This document shows, in pieces, positions 1 to 11,291 of a DNA stretch of 64,000 nt (position 1 is the stretch's first letter; each line of letters begins with the position of its first letter). The notes beneath the pieces are model-generated. The model was not told the origin of the DNA, searched no databases, and saw only the letters and a program-made list of their open reading frames with translations. The position numbers and the translations under genes are program-made. The DNA comes from Dasypus novemcinctus (lineage: Eukaryota; Chordata; Mammalia; Cingulata; Dasypodidae): contig NC_080688.1 in assembly GCF_030445035.2 (NCBI RefSeq), forward strand, positions 63,129,949 to 63,193,948. The letters run 5' to 3'.

Positions 1-992
1 CTCTCTCTTCCCTCCTGTCAAAAAGAGAAACATCAAAGCCACACCAGCTTCCCACCTTGGTCTAGGAAGTCACTCTGCCTATCTCTCTAGATGGGGAAAA
101 GGGCCCTAGGACACTGGGACCTTGGCTTTGTGTACACAACTGCGGAACATGAGTGAGGATAGTACCAGCAATTTCTCCAGTTTGGTTATTCCTCAAGCAG
201 ACCTGTGGTGGTACTGTGGAAAGAGTATTCTCCAATCAATACTGCCTGAGAGGTGGGGCAGAACCTGTGCTCTGGTCCAATTGGCTATCCCATTCACCTT
301 AGCATTTGAAAAAGAAGTGAAAATAACATCCCAGGGAGGGAGAGAGAAGAGAAGTCTATTCAGTTCTTTTGACGAGTGGATCTATATAGGTAATATAGGA
401 GTTCCCCAAGGAGTCCCAGCTAAATTTAAAGCTAAAAATCAGGTAACAGCTGGGTTTGAGTCATTCTTGTTCTATAAAATATAGATTGGATTAATTACAT
501 TTATTATACCAACAGAGATATATTAATTACATCAGGGATGCAGTTAAGGGAGTTGCAAGACAATTAGATGCTACTAACATAATGGCATGAACAAATAGAA
601 TGGCCTTAGATATGATGCTAGCTGAGAAAGGGGGAGTCTGTGTTGTGATTAGAGGTAGTTGCTGTACATTCATCCCCAATAATACTGCCCCTGACAGAAC
701 TATCACTAAAGCTTTACAAGACCTAACAGCCCTATCTGAGGAATTAGCAGAGAATTCTAGCATTAGCAATTCACTCACAGGATTGCTAGAAAATTGGTTT
801 GAAAAATGGAAATGGGTTACACTGTCTATCTTAACTTCCCTCATTATCTCAGCTGGGGTGCTTACCACAGTCAGATGTTATATCATTCCATGTGCCCGAA
901 GGCTAGTTCAAAAACTCATTAAAACTGCCCTAACCAAACAAATGCCTATACAGTATGGACAAAACAATCTGCACCACTTCCCCTATGATTAA
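1..992 (+). pseudogene. Class I (gammaretrovirus-like) ERV env remnant
   Basis: This is the 3' half of a retroviral envelope gene, broken. An open stretch at 122-484 has the look of a surface-subunit end and fusion-peptide-proximal region. A second at 600-992 is a transmembrane subunit: a CX6CC motif (CVVIRGSCC, 639-665) marks the disulfide-bonding site of gammaretroviral TM subunits, and a hydrophobic span at about residues 73-97 (WVTLSILTSLIISAGVL) is the membrane anchor, followed by a short basic tail. The two stretches are in different frames, so there is a frameshift between 484 and about 530. A TAG ends the first, and a TGA at 588-590 lies in the TM frame. No functional protein is expected. 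The 5' part of the provirus lies outside the window. Subfamily not determined. Confidence 0.85.
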
Positions 993-1061
993 GAGTGTGA
1001 GATAGCTCTTAGAAAATTTTAAGAATGAAAATATGAAAACTAAAAAAAAGAAAGAGACGAT

Positions 1062-2190
1062 TGTAAGAGATGGGGATCAATTTAGGTTTCACATAAGAGT
1101 AATATAAAGCAGGGAGGAAGAAAATATTAATGTAACCTGGCAGCTTACTGCCTCAGTCTCCCACTCCTGGGTTAGGCAGGAACAAAGGAAACCAGCTTAC
1201 GTCAGTCCTACAGTGGGGGGAGGGGGGGAAGGATGCACAAGAAAGAGCTATGTCAATACCAATTCAGCACTAAATTCCATTCCTTGTTTGACAAAAGGAG
1301 CAGGTAAAAGCCAAAATGGTTGGAATGTGATGGGGGGAACTGTTAATCTTTTTTTTGTTTTTAAGATTTATTTCTTTCTCTCCCCCACCTTCCCCTTTTC
1401 CCCATTGTCTGCTCTCTGTGTCCATTCACTGTGTGTTCTTCTGTGTCTGCTTGTATTCTCATTAGGTGGCTCTGGCAACTGATCCTGGGATCTTCCAGAA
1501 TGGGAGAGAGGCAATTTCTCTCTTGTACCACCTCTGCTCCTGTGTTCTGCTACATCTTCTTATTTTCTCTCCTCTGTGTCTCTTGTGTCATCTTGCTGCG
1601 CCAGCTCTCCACATCAGCCAGCACTCCTGCACAGGGCAGCTTTCCTGCAGTGGGCAGTGTTACCACGCAGGGTGGCTCTCCTGCGTGGGGCCACATTCCC
1701 ACATGGCTGGCACTCCATGTGGGCCAGCTTGCCTTCACCAGGAGGCCCTGGGCATCGAACCCTGGGCCTCCTATATGGTAGACAGGAGCCCAACTGGTTG
1801 AGCCACATCCGTTTCCCAAGGAACTGTTAATCTTAAACTGGGGGACTTGTGTGGGAAAGTTAGACCTCTCGGGTAAGTATGCCTCTGAAATATCCAGAGG
1901 CTGTTTCAGAGAAACAGCGAAGGGCTTGCATGCTAGGTTTAGGGGTATAAATTGTGTCATTTTCCTTTGTTCAGCATGCCAGCCACATGTTCTGGTTGTA
2001 CACCCCTTCTCGCAAGATTGAGAATAAATTCCTTTCTTCTCCACAATTGGGTAAACCTTATTTTCTTCCATAAGATTGCTTTCTTACTATGTGGACTAGA
2101 TTGCTGCCTGGTGGAATTCTCAACCCTCGGGGTTGGATGTCCTCTCTTCCAGTCCAGTGGCCACCAGAGTCTTATTGTCTCCAAGTAATA
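1062..2190 (+). repeat. 3' LTR of the class I ERV (split by a SINE)
   Basis: A purine-rich run (1041-1060) resembling a polypurine tract lies about 50 bases after the env stop, and the sequence then begins TGTAAGAG as expected for an LTR 5' end. An AATAAA signal is at 2023-2028. About 660 bp remain when the SINE at 1351-1819 is removed. The 3' boundary is approximate because I could not see a clean CA end or a target duplication. Confidence 0.6.
1351..1819 (-). mobile_element. DAS-type SINE inserted in ERV LTR
   Basis: A tRNA-derived armadillo SINE in reverse orientation: it starts with a T-rich tail complement and ends in the complement of the tRNA-like head (…GAGCCACATCCGTTTCCC). It is bracketed by a perfect 15-bp target duplication, GGAACTGTTAATCTT, at 1336-1350 and 1820-1834, so the insertion postdates the LTR. 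Overlapping open frames here on both strands are SINE artefacts. Confidence 0.93.
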
Positions 2191-2780
2191 GGGAGTGTGG
2201 GGGGGCCTCCCACCTTGGGTATTAATGTTCCGAAAAGCAGCAGGTCATGAGAGAAACCAGGTTTCCCTGAGACTTCACTGGCCTTAGTGAATATATTCTG
2301 GAAGTTGCTCATCCAAGGTCTGCCAAAGTCAAAATGGGAAATAAGCAAAGTTAAACCATTGGAAACAATTTGGTTATAAGCTAATAATTAAAAAGAACCA
2401 AGTGCATGGTTTGAGGCATGGACCATAGGTATGCTGCAGAGTGAGAAGCACACCTGGGGCCCCAGGTCAGGCCTTTTTAAAGTCTTTCCTCCTCACCCTT
2501 CATAATGCTGGGGAAGGGGCCGCAGCTCTTTGCTGTTCTGTTTGGTTGCCCCACCTCTCAGTTCAGGGCCCAACGGTGAGACCTTTTGAGGGTATCAGCA
2601 GTTTTCCCTTGATCCTGAATGGGATTATTCCCATGGCCAGGGTCTTGAGGAATCCCTCAGGAGGTTTCTGGATGGGGTCTCATGGCCATTTTTCTGATGG
2701 CCCTGCTGTCTGTCAGCCATGTTGTCTGTCAGCCATGTTTTCTGCCTGGCAACAGCAACCTTCTCTCTTTCACTCTACTA
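2191..2780. other. Unassigned stretch with a 16-bp direct duplication
   Basis: No gene recognised. It holds a perfect tandem pair of the 16-mer TGTCTGTCAGCCATGT at 2707-2722 and 2723-2738. Part may belong to another LTR, but I could not assign it. Confidence 0.4.
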
Positions 2781-3010
2781 ACCCGCTTCACCATGTTACA
2801 ATTTTTAGCTTTCCTTTTAGTAATATACATGATCTTAGACTTTCCCTTTAAACCACTTTCATATCCACAAAGAGTACTTCTAGTTACCAACATGTTAGGT
2901 TTCCCCTTTTCTATTCATTTCCAAAGATTAACACATATCCTTTTTTATATAAAGTTTTCTTTCTTAAGGGGAAAAAAAAAGAGATCTGGAGCAAATATGG
3001 CAACATGTTA
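2781..3010 (-). mobile_element. L1 3' UTR fragment
   Basis: The sequence is clearly alignable by eye with the L1 3' UTR copy at about 8,870-9,060 (shared blocks such as TTTCCTTTTAGTAATATACATGA). It is 5'-truncated, with no coding part. Confidence 0.7.
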
Positions 3011-3109
3011 AGATGTGGAAAAAACTGCAAGGTGGATATACCAATATATTCTTCTCTATACTTATATGGTTGAACCATTTCTTAATAAAACAAAACTTAA
3101 ACTACATCT

Positions 3110-3840
3110 GTAATTGATCTCTCTTCACTACTTCCATTGCTACTGCCACCGTCATCTCTCACCTGAATGACTGCAGTAGCCTCCTATCTTACCTTACCTC
3201 CTATCTTACCTCCTTGCTTTCTATCTTGTTCCATTACAAACATTCTCCATGTAACAGCCTGAATGAGCTTTAAACCTACAAATCAGATCTCACCAATGCC
3301 TGCTCAAAACCTTGCAATGGATTGGTGAGGGAAACGGACTTGGCCCAGGGGTTAGGGCATCCGTCTACCACATGGGAGGTTCGCGGTTCAGACCCCGGGA
3401 CTCCTTGACCCGTGTGGAGCTGGCCCATGCGCAGTGCTGATGCGCACAAGGAGTGCTGAGCCATGCAGGGGTGTCCCCCGTGTAGGGGAGCCCCATGGGG
3501 AAGGAGTGCGCCCATAAGGAGAGCCGCCCAGCACGAAAAAAGTGCAGCCTGCCCAGGAATGGCGCTGCCCATACTTCCCGTGCCAGCTGACGACAACAGA
3601 AGCAGACAAAGAAACAAGATGCAGCAAATGGACACAGAGAACGGACAATGGGGGGGGGGGGGGAATTAAATAAATAATAAATAAATAAATCTTAAAAAAA
3701 AAAAAAGAATCAAACTCCTTACCACATCTACAGGTTTCATCTTTCACCTTTCTCCTTGTTCATCTCACTTAGCTACATTGTCCTTCCTCTGCTATCACTA
3801 CTGATCCTCTCAAACTGCTTTATTTTCCTTATGGAACTTC
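3110..3840 (+). mobile_element. L2 (LINE2) fragment, split by a SINE
   Basis: Two blocks (3,110-3,327 and 3,708-3,840) carry the mammal-wide L2 pattern: 'TCTCACCTGAATGACTGCAG', 'CTGCTCAAAACCTTGCAATGG', then, after the SINE, 'AATCAAACTCCTTACCACAT'. The blocks join naturally once the SINE at 3,328-3,707 is removed. Ancient and non-coding. Confidence 0.75.
3328..3707 (+). mobile_element. DAS SINE, full-length-like
   Basis: It begins GGGAAACGGACTTGGCCCAG, the tRNA-derived head with B-box-like GGTTCAGACC, followed by the CpG-rich body ('GGAGTGCTGAGCCATGCAGG'), a G-run (3650-3663) and an A-rich tail (TAAATAAATAAATCTTAAAA…). No clean target duplication seen. Confidence 0.93.
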
Positions 3841-4830
3841 TCATTATTTAAAATTATATTAATTCACCAGCAATTCCGTGTGTCCTCAGCCCCTGGCTGC
3901 AATATTAATCTCCATTGCCAATAACATTGCTTGACTCATATTAACTATGAAATATTTTCCCAATGGATGAATGAAATTTTTTTCATTCAAAAAGGACAGA
4001 ATGTCATTTCAGTGGTTTAAAAAAATGTAATCAAATGTATGGAGGCTGCAAATTACAGCGATCTATAATAATGATAAGTAATGGCCCAGTAATCAAGCAT
4101 TTACCATGTACCAGGCATTGCCAAGTATTGAAACCACATACTTATGGTGTATGTGTCAGCCTTGTTATCTTTCTCACAGCCCTATAGATCTATTTATATC
4201 ATTAGATTCTGCTCCCTAGCTACAGTTGATTGGGTTTAGATTGACTCTGGCTGAAGAAAAGCTCATCAGTTAGCCAAGGCCCAGCAAATATTTCTTTTTC
4301 TTGCAAATTTGTACTGTGTGCTGTGGAGATTAAAGAAGTTTGACCATGAGTCATGTTAATGGCAGGCCACTTTTGAGTGAAAGGAACAGCTGTAGAGGTC
4401 CCTGAGTGTCCTTGGCTTAATTATAAATGTTACCCCACTATCCTTACAGTAAAATCCATCCCCTTCATTTTTTAAACCAATATTGGAAGGTTTATTTATT
4501 TCATTCTCTATTCATTATCCTAAAAAAAAAAAAAGCAAACAATTTCTTAAACAAGGAAACTTGTCTAAGGCAACCTTTCCCACACATTGTCTCATTTAAG
4601 TCTCATAAAACTATGCTATGGGTATTACTGTTCCCATTGTGCAGATGAGGAAACAAGGCTTGGTCTGGTGGAATACCTTTCTTAAAATAACAGAGCAGTA
4701 AGTGATGGGGCAAGATTCCAACCCTGACATGTGGGATGCCAGAGAGGATTTCTGAACAACTACATATGGCTGCAGGAAGGGCAGCACCAGTACTGATGTG
4801 GAGATCGTCAAAGAAAAATTGCACTGGACA
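3841..4830 (+). repeat. Two MIR-like fragments in otherwise unassigned DNA
   Basis: MIR core signatures are visible at about 4,060-4,215 ('AGCATTTACCATGTACCAGGCA') and about 4,565-4,790 ('TGTCTCATTTAAGTCTCATAAAA', 'GTGCAGATGAGGAAACAAGGCT'). The sequence between holds nothing I recognise. Confidence 0.65.
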
Positions 4831-5519
4831 GTGATAAATAGGTAAGGATGACTTTAGTCAAAGTTATGTGCAACAGAAAAGAGAGTGATCAGAAAGTTTT
4901 TGTGATAGAGAAAGTTTGAGAGAGAAGGCTCAACTCTGCTAAAACAGAAGCAGGAGAGCTTTTCACAACAGGGATGAGCAAAGGAAGAGTCCTGGAGGGG
5001 GAAGTCAGGCTATGGGGTATGTCCATTAAATTATGTTATTTCCTGAGTTTACTGTCCAGGCCAGATGGAACATATTCTATCTGGATTCTGTAAGGGTCAA
5101 GGTGAGAGAGGTCAGAGGCCTAGAGACAGGTAGAAGAAGTCTGTCTACAGTTAAGTCTGTCAAGCTAAGGAGAAGTTAAGGCCATCTTGGTCAGTAACAC
5201 AATGGGGATGGTGGCGGGGGGGTGTATTTCTTAAGTTATGCTGTTTTCCAGGATCACAGAGTTCAGGTAATTCAACATTGTCAAGGTGATGTTAGAAAGA
5301 CAGGGCAAACTTCTTGATACCCTCTAGGGTAAATTGGAAAAACAACACTGATAGCAGTGATGGGATAAAAAACAGATTTCACTCTGATTTTGGATCTGAT
5401 CAAGTAGAAACTTATTCATATTTTAACAATTGTTAGTAGTGTGAAATTGGAATGATATTTTATTTTACTAACCATCTTGATTTGCTTGAGCTTCCATTTT
5501 AACCAGGAGTTATAAAGAA
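4831..5519. other. No feature recognised
   Basis: Moderately AT-rich, no long open frame, no repeat family I can name. Confidence 0.4.
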
Positions 5520-5995
5520 GAAATCAAGATTAATGGAAGCAAGCTGACATACCAATAATCCTTTGCAGTGCTGATAAAACCCTTTGCTCCAGTCTGGGAG
5601 GAAGAACTGTAACAAAGAACTCAAGTTGACACCAGCAAGGCCTTCTGATCTTCAACCAGATAGCCACAACCTTAGAGCAACATTCTGCTTGTTAATTAAC
5701 GAACTGGGCCTCAAGGACACCTTGCTCAAACATCCCCATAGGCTCGTAATACACAGAATGCATGGAAAGCATGGAAAACACATACCAAGCATAAATCATG
5801 TTCCCCTTATCCCGCCCCCTTTCCCCCCATACCTTCCCTTTGTCTCAAGCAGCCATATAAGCTGCTACTCCAAGTCAAACTTTTGAGCAGAAACCTCTTT
5901 TGGTGCTGCTCTTATATTAATGCAACTTTGGCTCAATAAACTTACTCTGTATCCCCTTTTAAAATGTCTGTTTATTTTATTTTCAGCACAACAAT
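5520..5995 (+). repeat. Solo LTR, probably class I ERV
   Basis: It has an LTR-like promoter and polyadenylation layout: a TATA-like ATATAA at 5855-5860, then 75 bp later AATAAA at 5935-5940, then a T-rich U5-like end closing near 'TTTTCAGCACAACA'. The 5' boundary is uncertain, and I see no internal retroviral sequence beside it. Confidence 0.5.
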
Positions 5996-6714
5996 AGAGA
6001 GAGATATATACCAATATAGAATGCCTGTATGATGAAAATGTTCAGACAATTTTTAAAGAACTACAGAAAACAATTTTTTTTTGGAATAGATAAAAATGGA
6101 ATTTTGACATTTGTGTTCAGAGATGGCTTATAGTTGATTGTCATAAGATTTGTAGTAGGGCAGGTACATTTCTTGTCAGTCTTAAACCTCTCATTCTTGT
6201 ATGCCTAGAGAGGCTCTGCCTAAAGTGGTTTGACATAATTGAGATTGTGAATACAAAATTCTAAGAATGGTTATGCATGGAGCAACTGGGGGATTGAGGA
6301 ATTAACATATGATTTTAAGAGATTAATAAAACAAAAAGCTAATGGCTATAAAATTGTCAGAATTTATCTTACAAATATCCTTGTAACAGAAAGAACAAGT
6401 GGAATAACTTATTTTCTCTAACTGAAGTTGGACTATGTTTTTCAATTCTTTAGAAAAGTATGTCCCTTGAGAAACAATGATATGCTTGAGTGCTTTCATA
6501 CACATGAAATAACACAGTATGGAAACATCATTAATGTTCACACCAATCATAATTTTTTTACTGGTAATTATTTAATTAATGTTTTAGAACTCAAGCATAA
6601 GAAATATTGAGTTTTTTTATAAAAGGAGAGAAAAATACAATTTTCTTAGAGGAAGTTCTCATTTTCTCTGCAGGTATTGATGGTTTAGGAAGCAATAAAT
6701 TGGTACATTAAAAA
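5996..6714. other. No feature recognised
   Basis: AT-rich DNA without convincing coding potential or a recognisable repeat. Confidence 0.4.
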
Positions 6715-6905
6715 ATTTAAGACTTGTTCCCCCAGCTGGTGGTTTTAATCTGGGGGTGATTTTGCACCTCATCGAGACATATGGCATCTGGCAATGACTA
6801 AAGACATTTTTGGTAGTCACAATGCAAGAGGTTCCACTGGCATTCAGTGGATAAAAGCGAGGGATGCTGCTAAACATCCTACAATGCGCAGGTTAGCCTT
6901 CCATA
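6715..6905 (+). repeat. Ancient MER-type DNA transposon fragment
   Basis: It contains phrases typical of an old mammal-wide MER repeat: 'CATCTGGCAATGACTAAAGACATTTTTGGT', 'GGGATGCTGCTAAACATCCTACAATGC' (each shown here only in part of the run). Family not certain; non-coding. Confidence 0.5.
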
Positions 6906-7067
6906 ACAAAAAAGTATCCCACCCAAAATAGAAACTGCCCTTGCAGTTTCTAGTTAGCAAAGAATTTCAGTGATAAAAATTTGATTTCCCTTCTTAAAGG
7001 AAATCCGCATGGCTCTGCTTTTACTTTTTCTTTCTAAAGTGATGACCTTGTAAAAATAAATGAAACA

Positions 7068-7424
7068 TGGGAAGCAGTTGTGGCTCAATCAGATGAGCTC
7101 CCATCTACCATATGGGAGTCCCTCCGTTCGTGTCCTATGGGCCTCCTTGTGAAGGTAGGCTCACCTGCACGCTGCAGAGCGCTGCCCAGCCTGCAGACAC
7201 CTTGGAGTGCCAACCCAGCAAGGTGATGCAATGAAAAGAAGGGAGACAAATGAGAACACAGAAGAGTCCACAGCAAATGGACACAGAGAGTAGACAGCAA
7301 GCAAGCTGCAAGGGGGGAGGGGAAAATAAATAAATAAACACAGACACAGAAGAGGGTACAGTGAACGGATGCAGAGAGCAAACAGCTCGCAAAAAAAAAT
7401 CTGCAAAGGGGGGATAAATAAAAA
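7068..7424 (+). mobile_element. DAS SINE
   Basis: The tRNA-like head 'GGAAGCAGTTGTGGCTCAAT' is followed by a DAS body, and the tail is ATAAATAAA-rich. It is flanked by a 14-bp target duplication, AAATAAATGAAACA, at 7054-7067 and 7425-7438. Confidence 0.9.
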
Positions 7425-7439
7425 TAAATAAATGAAACA

Positions 7440-7872
7440 AAATAGAGTTACTATGACTAGGAGAGTTAAAATGGAGTCTGGAGTTCATTTTGGAGATTAC
7501 TCTTATGCACATCTCCGCCAAAAAATTCACAAACTGCCGAAGTATGCAAAGACACAAGGAACAAAATTCCTCAAAACCCTGAGGACATCAGGAGGCCAGA
7601 AACGAAGCACAAGATAAGGAACTCAGTAAACTATCTAACCTGAAGGACATTTGGAGCACCTCAAATATTCACCAATCACAAACATCTTATGTCATCTTTT
7701 TTTCATTGAAAACCTTTGCCTAGTGGAAGTGGCTGTGGCTCAATCAGATGAGCTCCCATCTACCGTATGGGAGGCCCTCAGTTCATGTCCCAGGGCCTGC
7801 TTCCGAAGGCAGCCTTGCCTGCACGCTGCAGGCCAACTGGCCCAATAGCACCGTGGATGACTCAGCAAGATG

Positions 7873-7912
<40 letters not shown>

Positions 7913-8092
7913 AGGCAAGTGAGAACACAGAAGAGCCCGCAGCAAATGGACACAGAGAGACAGAGAGAGCAGATAGCAAGCAAGCCACAAGGAGGGAGGG
8001 GAAATAAAATAAATAAATACAGACACAAAAGAAACATACAGCAAATGGACACAGAGAGCAGACAGCATGCAAAAAGCCACAAGCGGGGGGGA

Positions 8093-8124
<32 letters not shown>

Positions 8125-8281
8125 CAAAAACCTTTGCCTAGAAACCCCAAGACGACACAATTCGGGTTGCTACCTGAATCTGTGCTACTTGAATGTATGC
8201 TCCCCAAATTGCAATTCTAAGACTTCAGATACCCTTGCAGCCTTGCAGCTTAGTTTGTTATTCCTCAACTGTTAACATTAA
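7440..8281 (+). repeat. LTR-like sequence split by a SINE
   Basis: Outside the SINE (7,724-8,126), the blocks 7,440-7,708 and 8,142-8,281 resemble a class I LTR (phrases such as 'GCTCCCCAAATTGCAATTCTAAGAC'). No TATA box or boundaries could be defined. Low confidence. Confidence 0.3.
7724..8126 (+). mobile_element. DAS SINE with internal CA microsatellite
   Basis: Flanked by a perfect 15-bp target duplication, AAAACCTTTGCCTAG, at 7709-7723 and 8127-8141. The body has acquired an (AC)n run at 7876-7906, and the tail has become (AAAAC)n. Its head is close to the SINE at 7,068. Confidence 0.93.
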
Positions 8282-8288
8282 TTAAACA

Positions 8289-8385
8289 GATTTTTTAGTG
8301 GAGTGGGTGAGCTCCTGCTTCTCATGTACAAGGTCCTGGGTTCAAACTCTGGTACCTCCTAAAAAAATAAAAATTAAAAAACCCA
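8289..8385 (+). mobile_element. Short DAS monomer (head only)
   Basis: About 75 bp of tRNA-like head ('GTGGGTGAGCTCCTGCTTCT … GGGTTCAAACTCTGGTACCT') followed directly by an A-rich tail, without the CpG-rich body of the long form. Confidence 0.75.
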
Positions 8386-8394
8386 GATTTAAAA

Positions 8395-9071
8395 AAATCA
8401 AATTTATTGATACATATTAATAAATCCATCCAAAGTATATAATCAATGGTATTTTGTATAATCATATAGATATGCATTATTGGAAAATTATCATTATTCC
8501 AATAAAAATAATAAAAAACAGAAAACAGATAAACAAAAACTCTACCCCTTAATAATCACCTCTCAATCTCTCTATGCTTCCCCCTGCTGTACATAGCTAT
8601 TATTCTGTTTTGTTCTAACTTAAGTATTTTATTATATTGATGGAGTAAAATATTTATAACACTTATTTGTCTAGTTTCTTCCACTTACTATATTTCCTTT
8701 TTTCATTACACACTTAATGTAAGATTATTAATATATTACTATATACTACTGTCCATAGTTGCTTTGATTGTATTCATGCCTGATATTAACATCTTGTAAC
8801 ATTAATGTACATTTGTTCAGTTTCAAAAAGTCATATATACAATGTTAACCATATTCATATTTCACATGAGCTTTTGCTATGTTATACAGTCCCATGTTAC
8901 ATTTTTTAGCTGTCCTTCTAGTAATATACATGACCTTAGGCTTTCCCTTTCAACCACTGTCATACCTATATTAGCACTGCTAGTTACAAACACTATGATG
9001 TGCTTTCACCATTCCTATTCATTTCCAAAGACTTAGCAACAATCTTTTAACCAATTCTACATAGATTAACC
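8395..9071 (-). mobile_element. L1 3' UTR, 5'-truncated
   Basis: Antisense L1 tail and 3' UTR. The same sequence recurs at 48,355-49,060 ('TTATTGATACATATTAATAAA'). No ORF2 part remains. Confidence 0.75.
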
Positions 9072-9155
9072 CTGTGGCAGTTTGAGATTATTTTACTAAT
9101 CCAAAAAAGAGAAAATTTATGTTTGTAAACTAATCTATTCCTTATTCCATAAGGT
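9072..9155 (+). repeat. Fragment of the xenarthran-like LTR family
   Basis: An 80-bp piece matching the 5' start of the LTRs at 21,388, 21,970 and 26,793 ('GTGGCAGTTTGAGATTATTTT … TTTGTAAACTAATCTATTCC'). Confidence 0.6.
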
Positions 9156-9218
9156 TTTTTCCCCTTTATTTTTAAAGAGCTTTAGATTACATAAATGTTA
9201 CACAAAAAAATATAGGGG

Positions 9219-9617
9219 TGAAGTGGATGTGGCTCAAGTGATAGTGCTTTCTCCTACAATTTGGGAGGACGTGGGTTTGATCCCTGGGGCCTCCTGGTGA
9301 AAAAGAAGAAGAGAAAGTGTGCCTACGCAGCAAGCCCGTGCCTGTGAGAGGGCCCATGTGGTGAGCCAGTGCCCATGCACCAGGATGATTACACATCAAA
9401 AAGAGATGAAAGCGGAGAGTCAAGGTGAAGCGCGGTAGAAATTAGGAACTGAGGTGGCACAATTGACAGGGAACCTCTCTTGACATCAAGGTTCTCCAGG
9501 ATTGAATCCCAATGAATCCTAGAGGAGAGAAAATGAGAAGAGAAGACAACATAGATAGCAAAAACAGCAGGGTGGGAAGGGGGGAAAATATAAATAAATC
9601 TTTAAAATATATATATA
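9219..9617 (+). mobile_element. Two-headed DAS SINE (head A + head B)
   Basis: Inserted in the L1 3' UTR at TATAGGGG (duplicated at 9211-9218 and 9618-9625). The first tRNA-like head ('AAGTGGATGTGGCTCAAGTG', 'GGTTTGATCC') is followed by a body and then a second, different head ('GGAACTGAGGTGGCACAATT', 'GGATTGAATCCC') and tail. The same two-part layout occurs at 57,339-57,806; the second head alone occurs at 61,022-61,254. Confidence 0.85.
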
Positions 9618-10789
9618 TATAGGGGATTCCCATATACCTCACCCCTCCCCCTCCCACAATTTCCCAATTAGCAACATCTTTCATTAGTGTGGTACTTTGT
9701 TACAATTGATGAACACATATTAAAGCATGCTACTAACTGTGACTTATAGTTTACATTTTGTACCGTACAATTTTGTAAGTTTTGACAAAATGTGTAATGG
9801 CCTGTATCTATCATTGCAATATCATGCAGAACGATTCCAATGTCCCAAACGTGACCTATGTTACACCTATTCTTCCCTCTCCCTCCCTTCAGAATCTCTG
9901 GTGACCACTGTCTTTATATCAATGTTACAAGTTCTTCCATTTCTAGAATAATAATGTATACTTTAGTCCATAGTTGCATTTCCCTCTATGTTTGTTCATT
10001 CCTTAATCTTGAGGATTTGGGGATTGTGATGCCCACTCTGCTTATGATTGAGAGGAGGGGGCTTAGATCCTACAGGACTGATGGGTGGAATTGTCTTGCT
10101 TGCAGTTGTGGATACTCTGTTTTTGGGGGATGGGCATTGTCCATCATTGTCCTTTGTTAGTTGTCCTGAGTAAATCAGATGAACTGGAGAGTAGGTATTG
10201 GCTGCAACTTTGCTGAGATTCAGAGCTCAACTGGCACATAAACGTCTGTAAGATTTAAGTCTCTGGGACATATATTTAATGGGTATAATGCTAATTACAG
10301 GTTCAAATTAAAGAGGGAGAAGAACCATATGTAGGAAACTCATAAGTAAGTGTAATTCTGATACATTGCAGAGATAGGTTATCATATATTCCAAGATAAG
10401 ACCCCTGATGGGTGTGGTGATTTCCTGGAGTTTTCTGCCCTACCTATAGTGTCTAGATATTCCTAGAGCCCTCAGAAGCACTCTTGAGGCACTGTTTACT
10501 GTAGCACTGTGGCAGTCAGTGAGACCCTCCTGAGACATGCATAAGCATGTCCTCTGGAATGACCTCCCGACTCACTTTGAAATCTCTTAGCTATAAAACT
10601 CATTTGTATTTAATATTTCCCCCTTTTGGTCAAGGTCTTTTTCTAAATACATCACTAGTTGGTGCTTGATAATAGTCCCTCAGTGCCAGCAAGTCTCATG
10701 CCTGGAAGTCATGTTCCATGGGGAGAAGGTAGTGAATTTACATGCTGAGTTCGGTTTAGAGAGAGGCCACATTTGAGCAACAAGGAGGC

Positions 10790-11291
10790 TGTATTAGTCA
10801 GCCAAAGGAGTACTGATGCAAAGGACCAGAAATCTGTTAGCTTTTATAAAGGGTATTTATTTGGGGTATAAGCTTATAGTCACAAGGCCCTAAAGAGTCC
10901 AACTCGAGGTACCATAAGAGGTACTTTCTCTCCAAACATGGTTGCCAATATCGGTGAGGGTTCAGCCTTCCTTCTTCCAATCTCAGTTGTAGGCTGGCAT
11001 AGGGCTCATTTCTGCTCCTGGGGCTTTGGTTGTTTGAGCCTTCTCCTTTTTGTCACATGGCAGGATCAAAATGTACCTGTTTATATTAGCTCACCAAGAG
11101 GGTGGGGACTCAATGTAAGTTACACCCTACTGGCATGGTCAAATCAAAGCCCTAATCTTACATAATTTAACCAAAGTCATCTCAGCTGAACCTAAAACAA
11201 TCAAAGGGGATCACATCCAGAGGAACAGACCTGTTTACAAACATAATCCATATCTCTTTTTAGTATTCATAAATAATATCAAGTTGCTACA
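10790..11291 (-). repeat. Solo LTR, xenarthran-like family
   Basis: Reverse-oriented LTR with TG…CA termini (reads TGTATTAGTCAGCCAAAGG … GTTGCTACA on the + strand) and a perfect 5-bp duplication, GAGGC, at 10785-10789 and 11292-11296. The L1 sequence rejoins exactly when it is excised. A 5-bp duplication fits ERV-L/MaLR-type or class I LTRs. Confidence 0.88.

Noticed and set aside
1550..2071. 173-codon minus-strand open frame
   Set aside because: It spans the SINE at 1351-1819 and LTR sequence; no domain, no gene context.
3328..3420. tRNA-like cloverleaf elements in SINE heads as tRNA genes
   Set aside because: Heads lack an intact cloverleaf and sit in SINEs with poly-A tails and target duplications.
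7783..8207. Hydrophobic open frames of about 125-155 codons on the minus strand
   Set aside because: Low-complexity translation of a SINE containing an (AC)n run and an (AAAAC)n tail.
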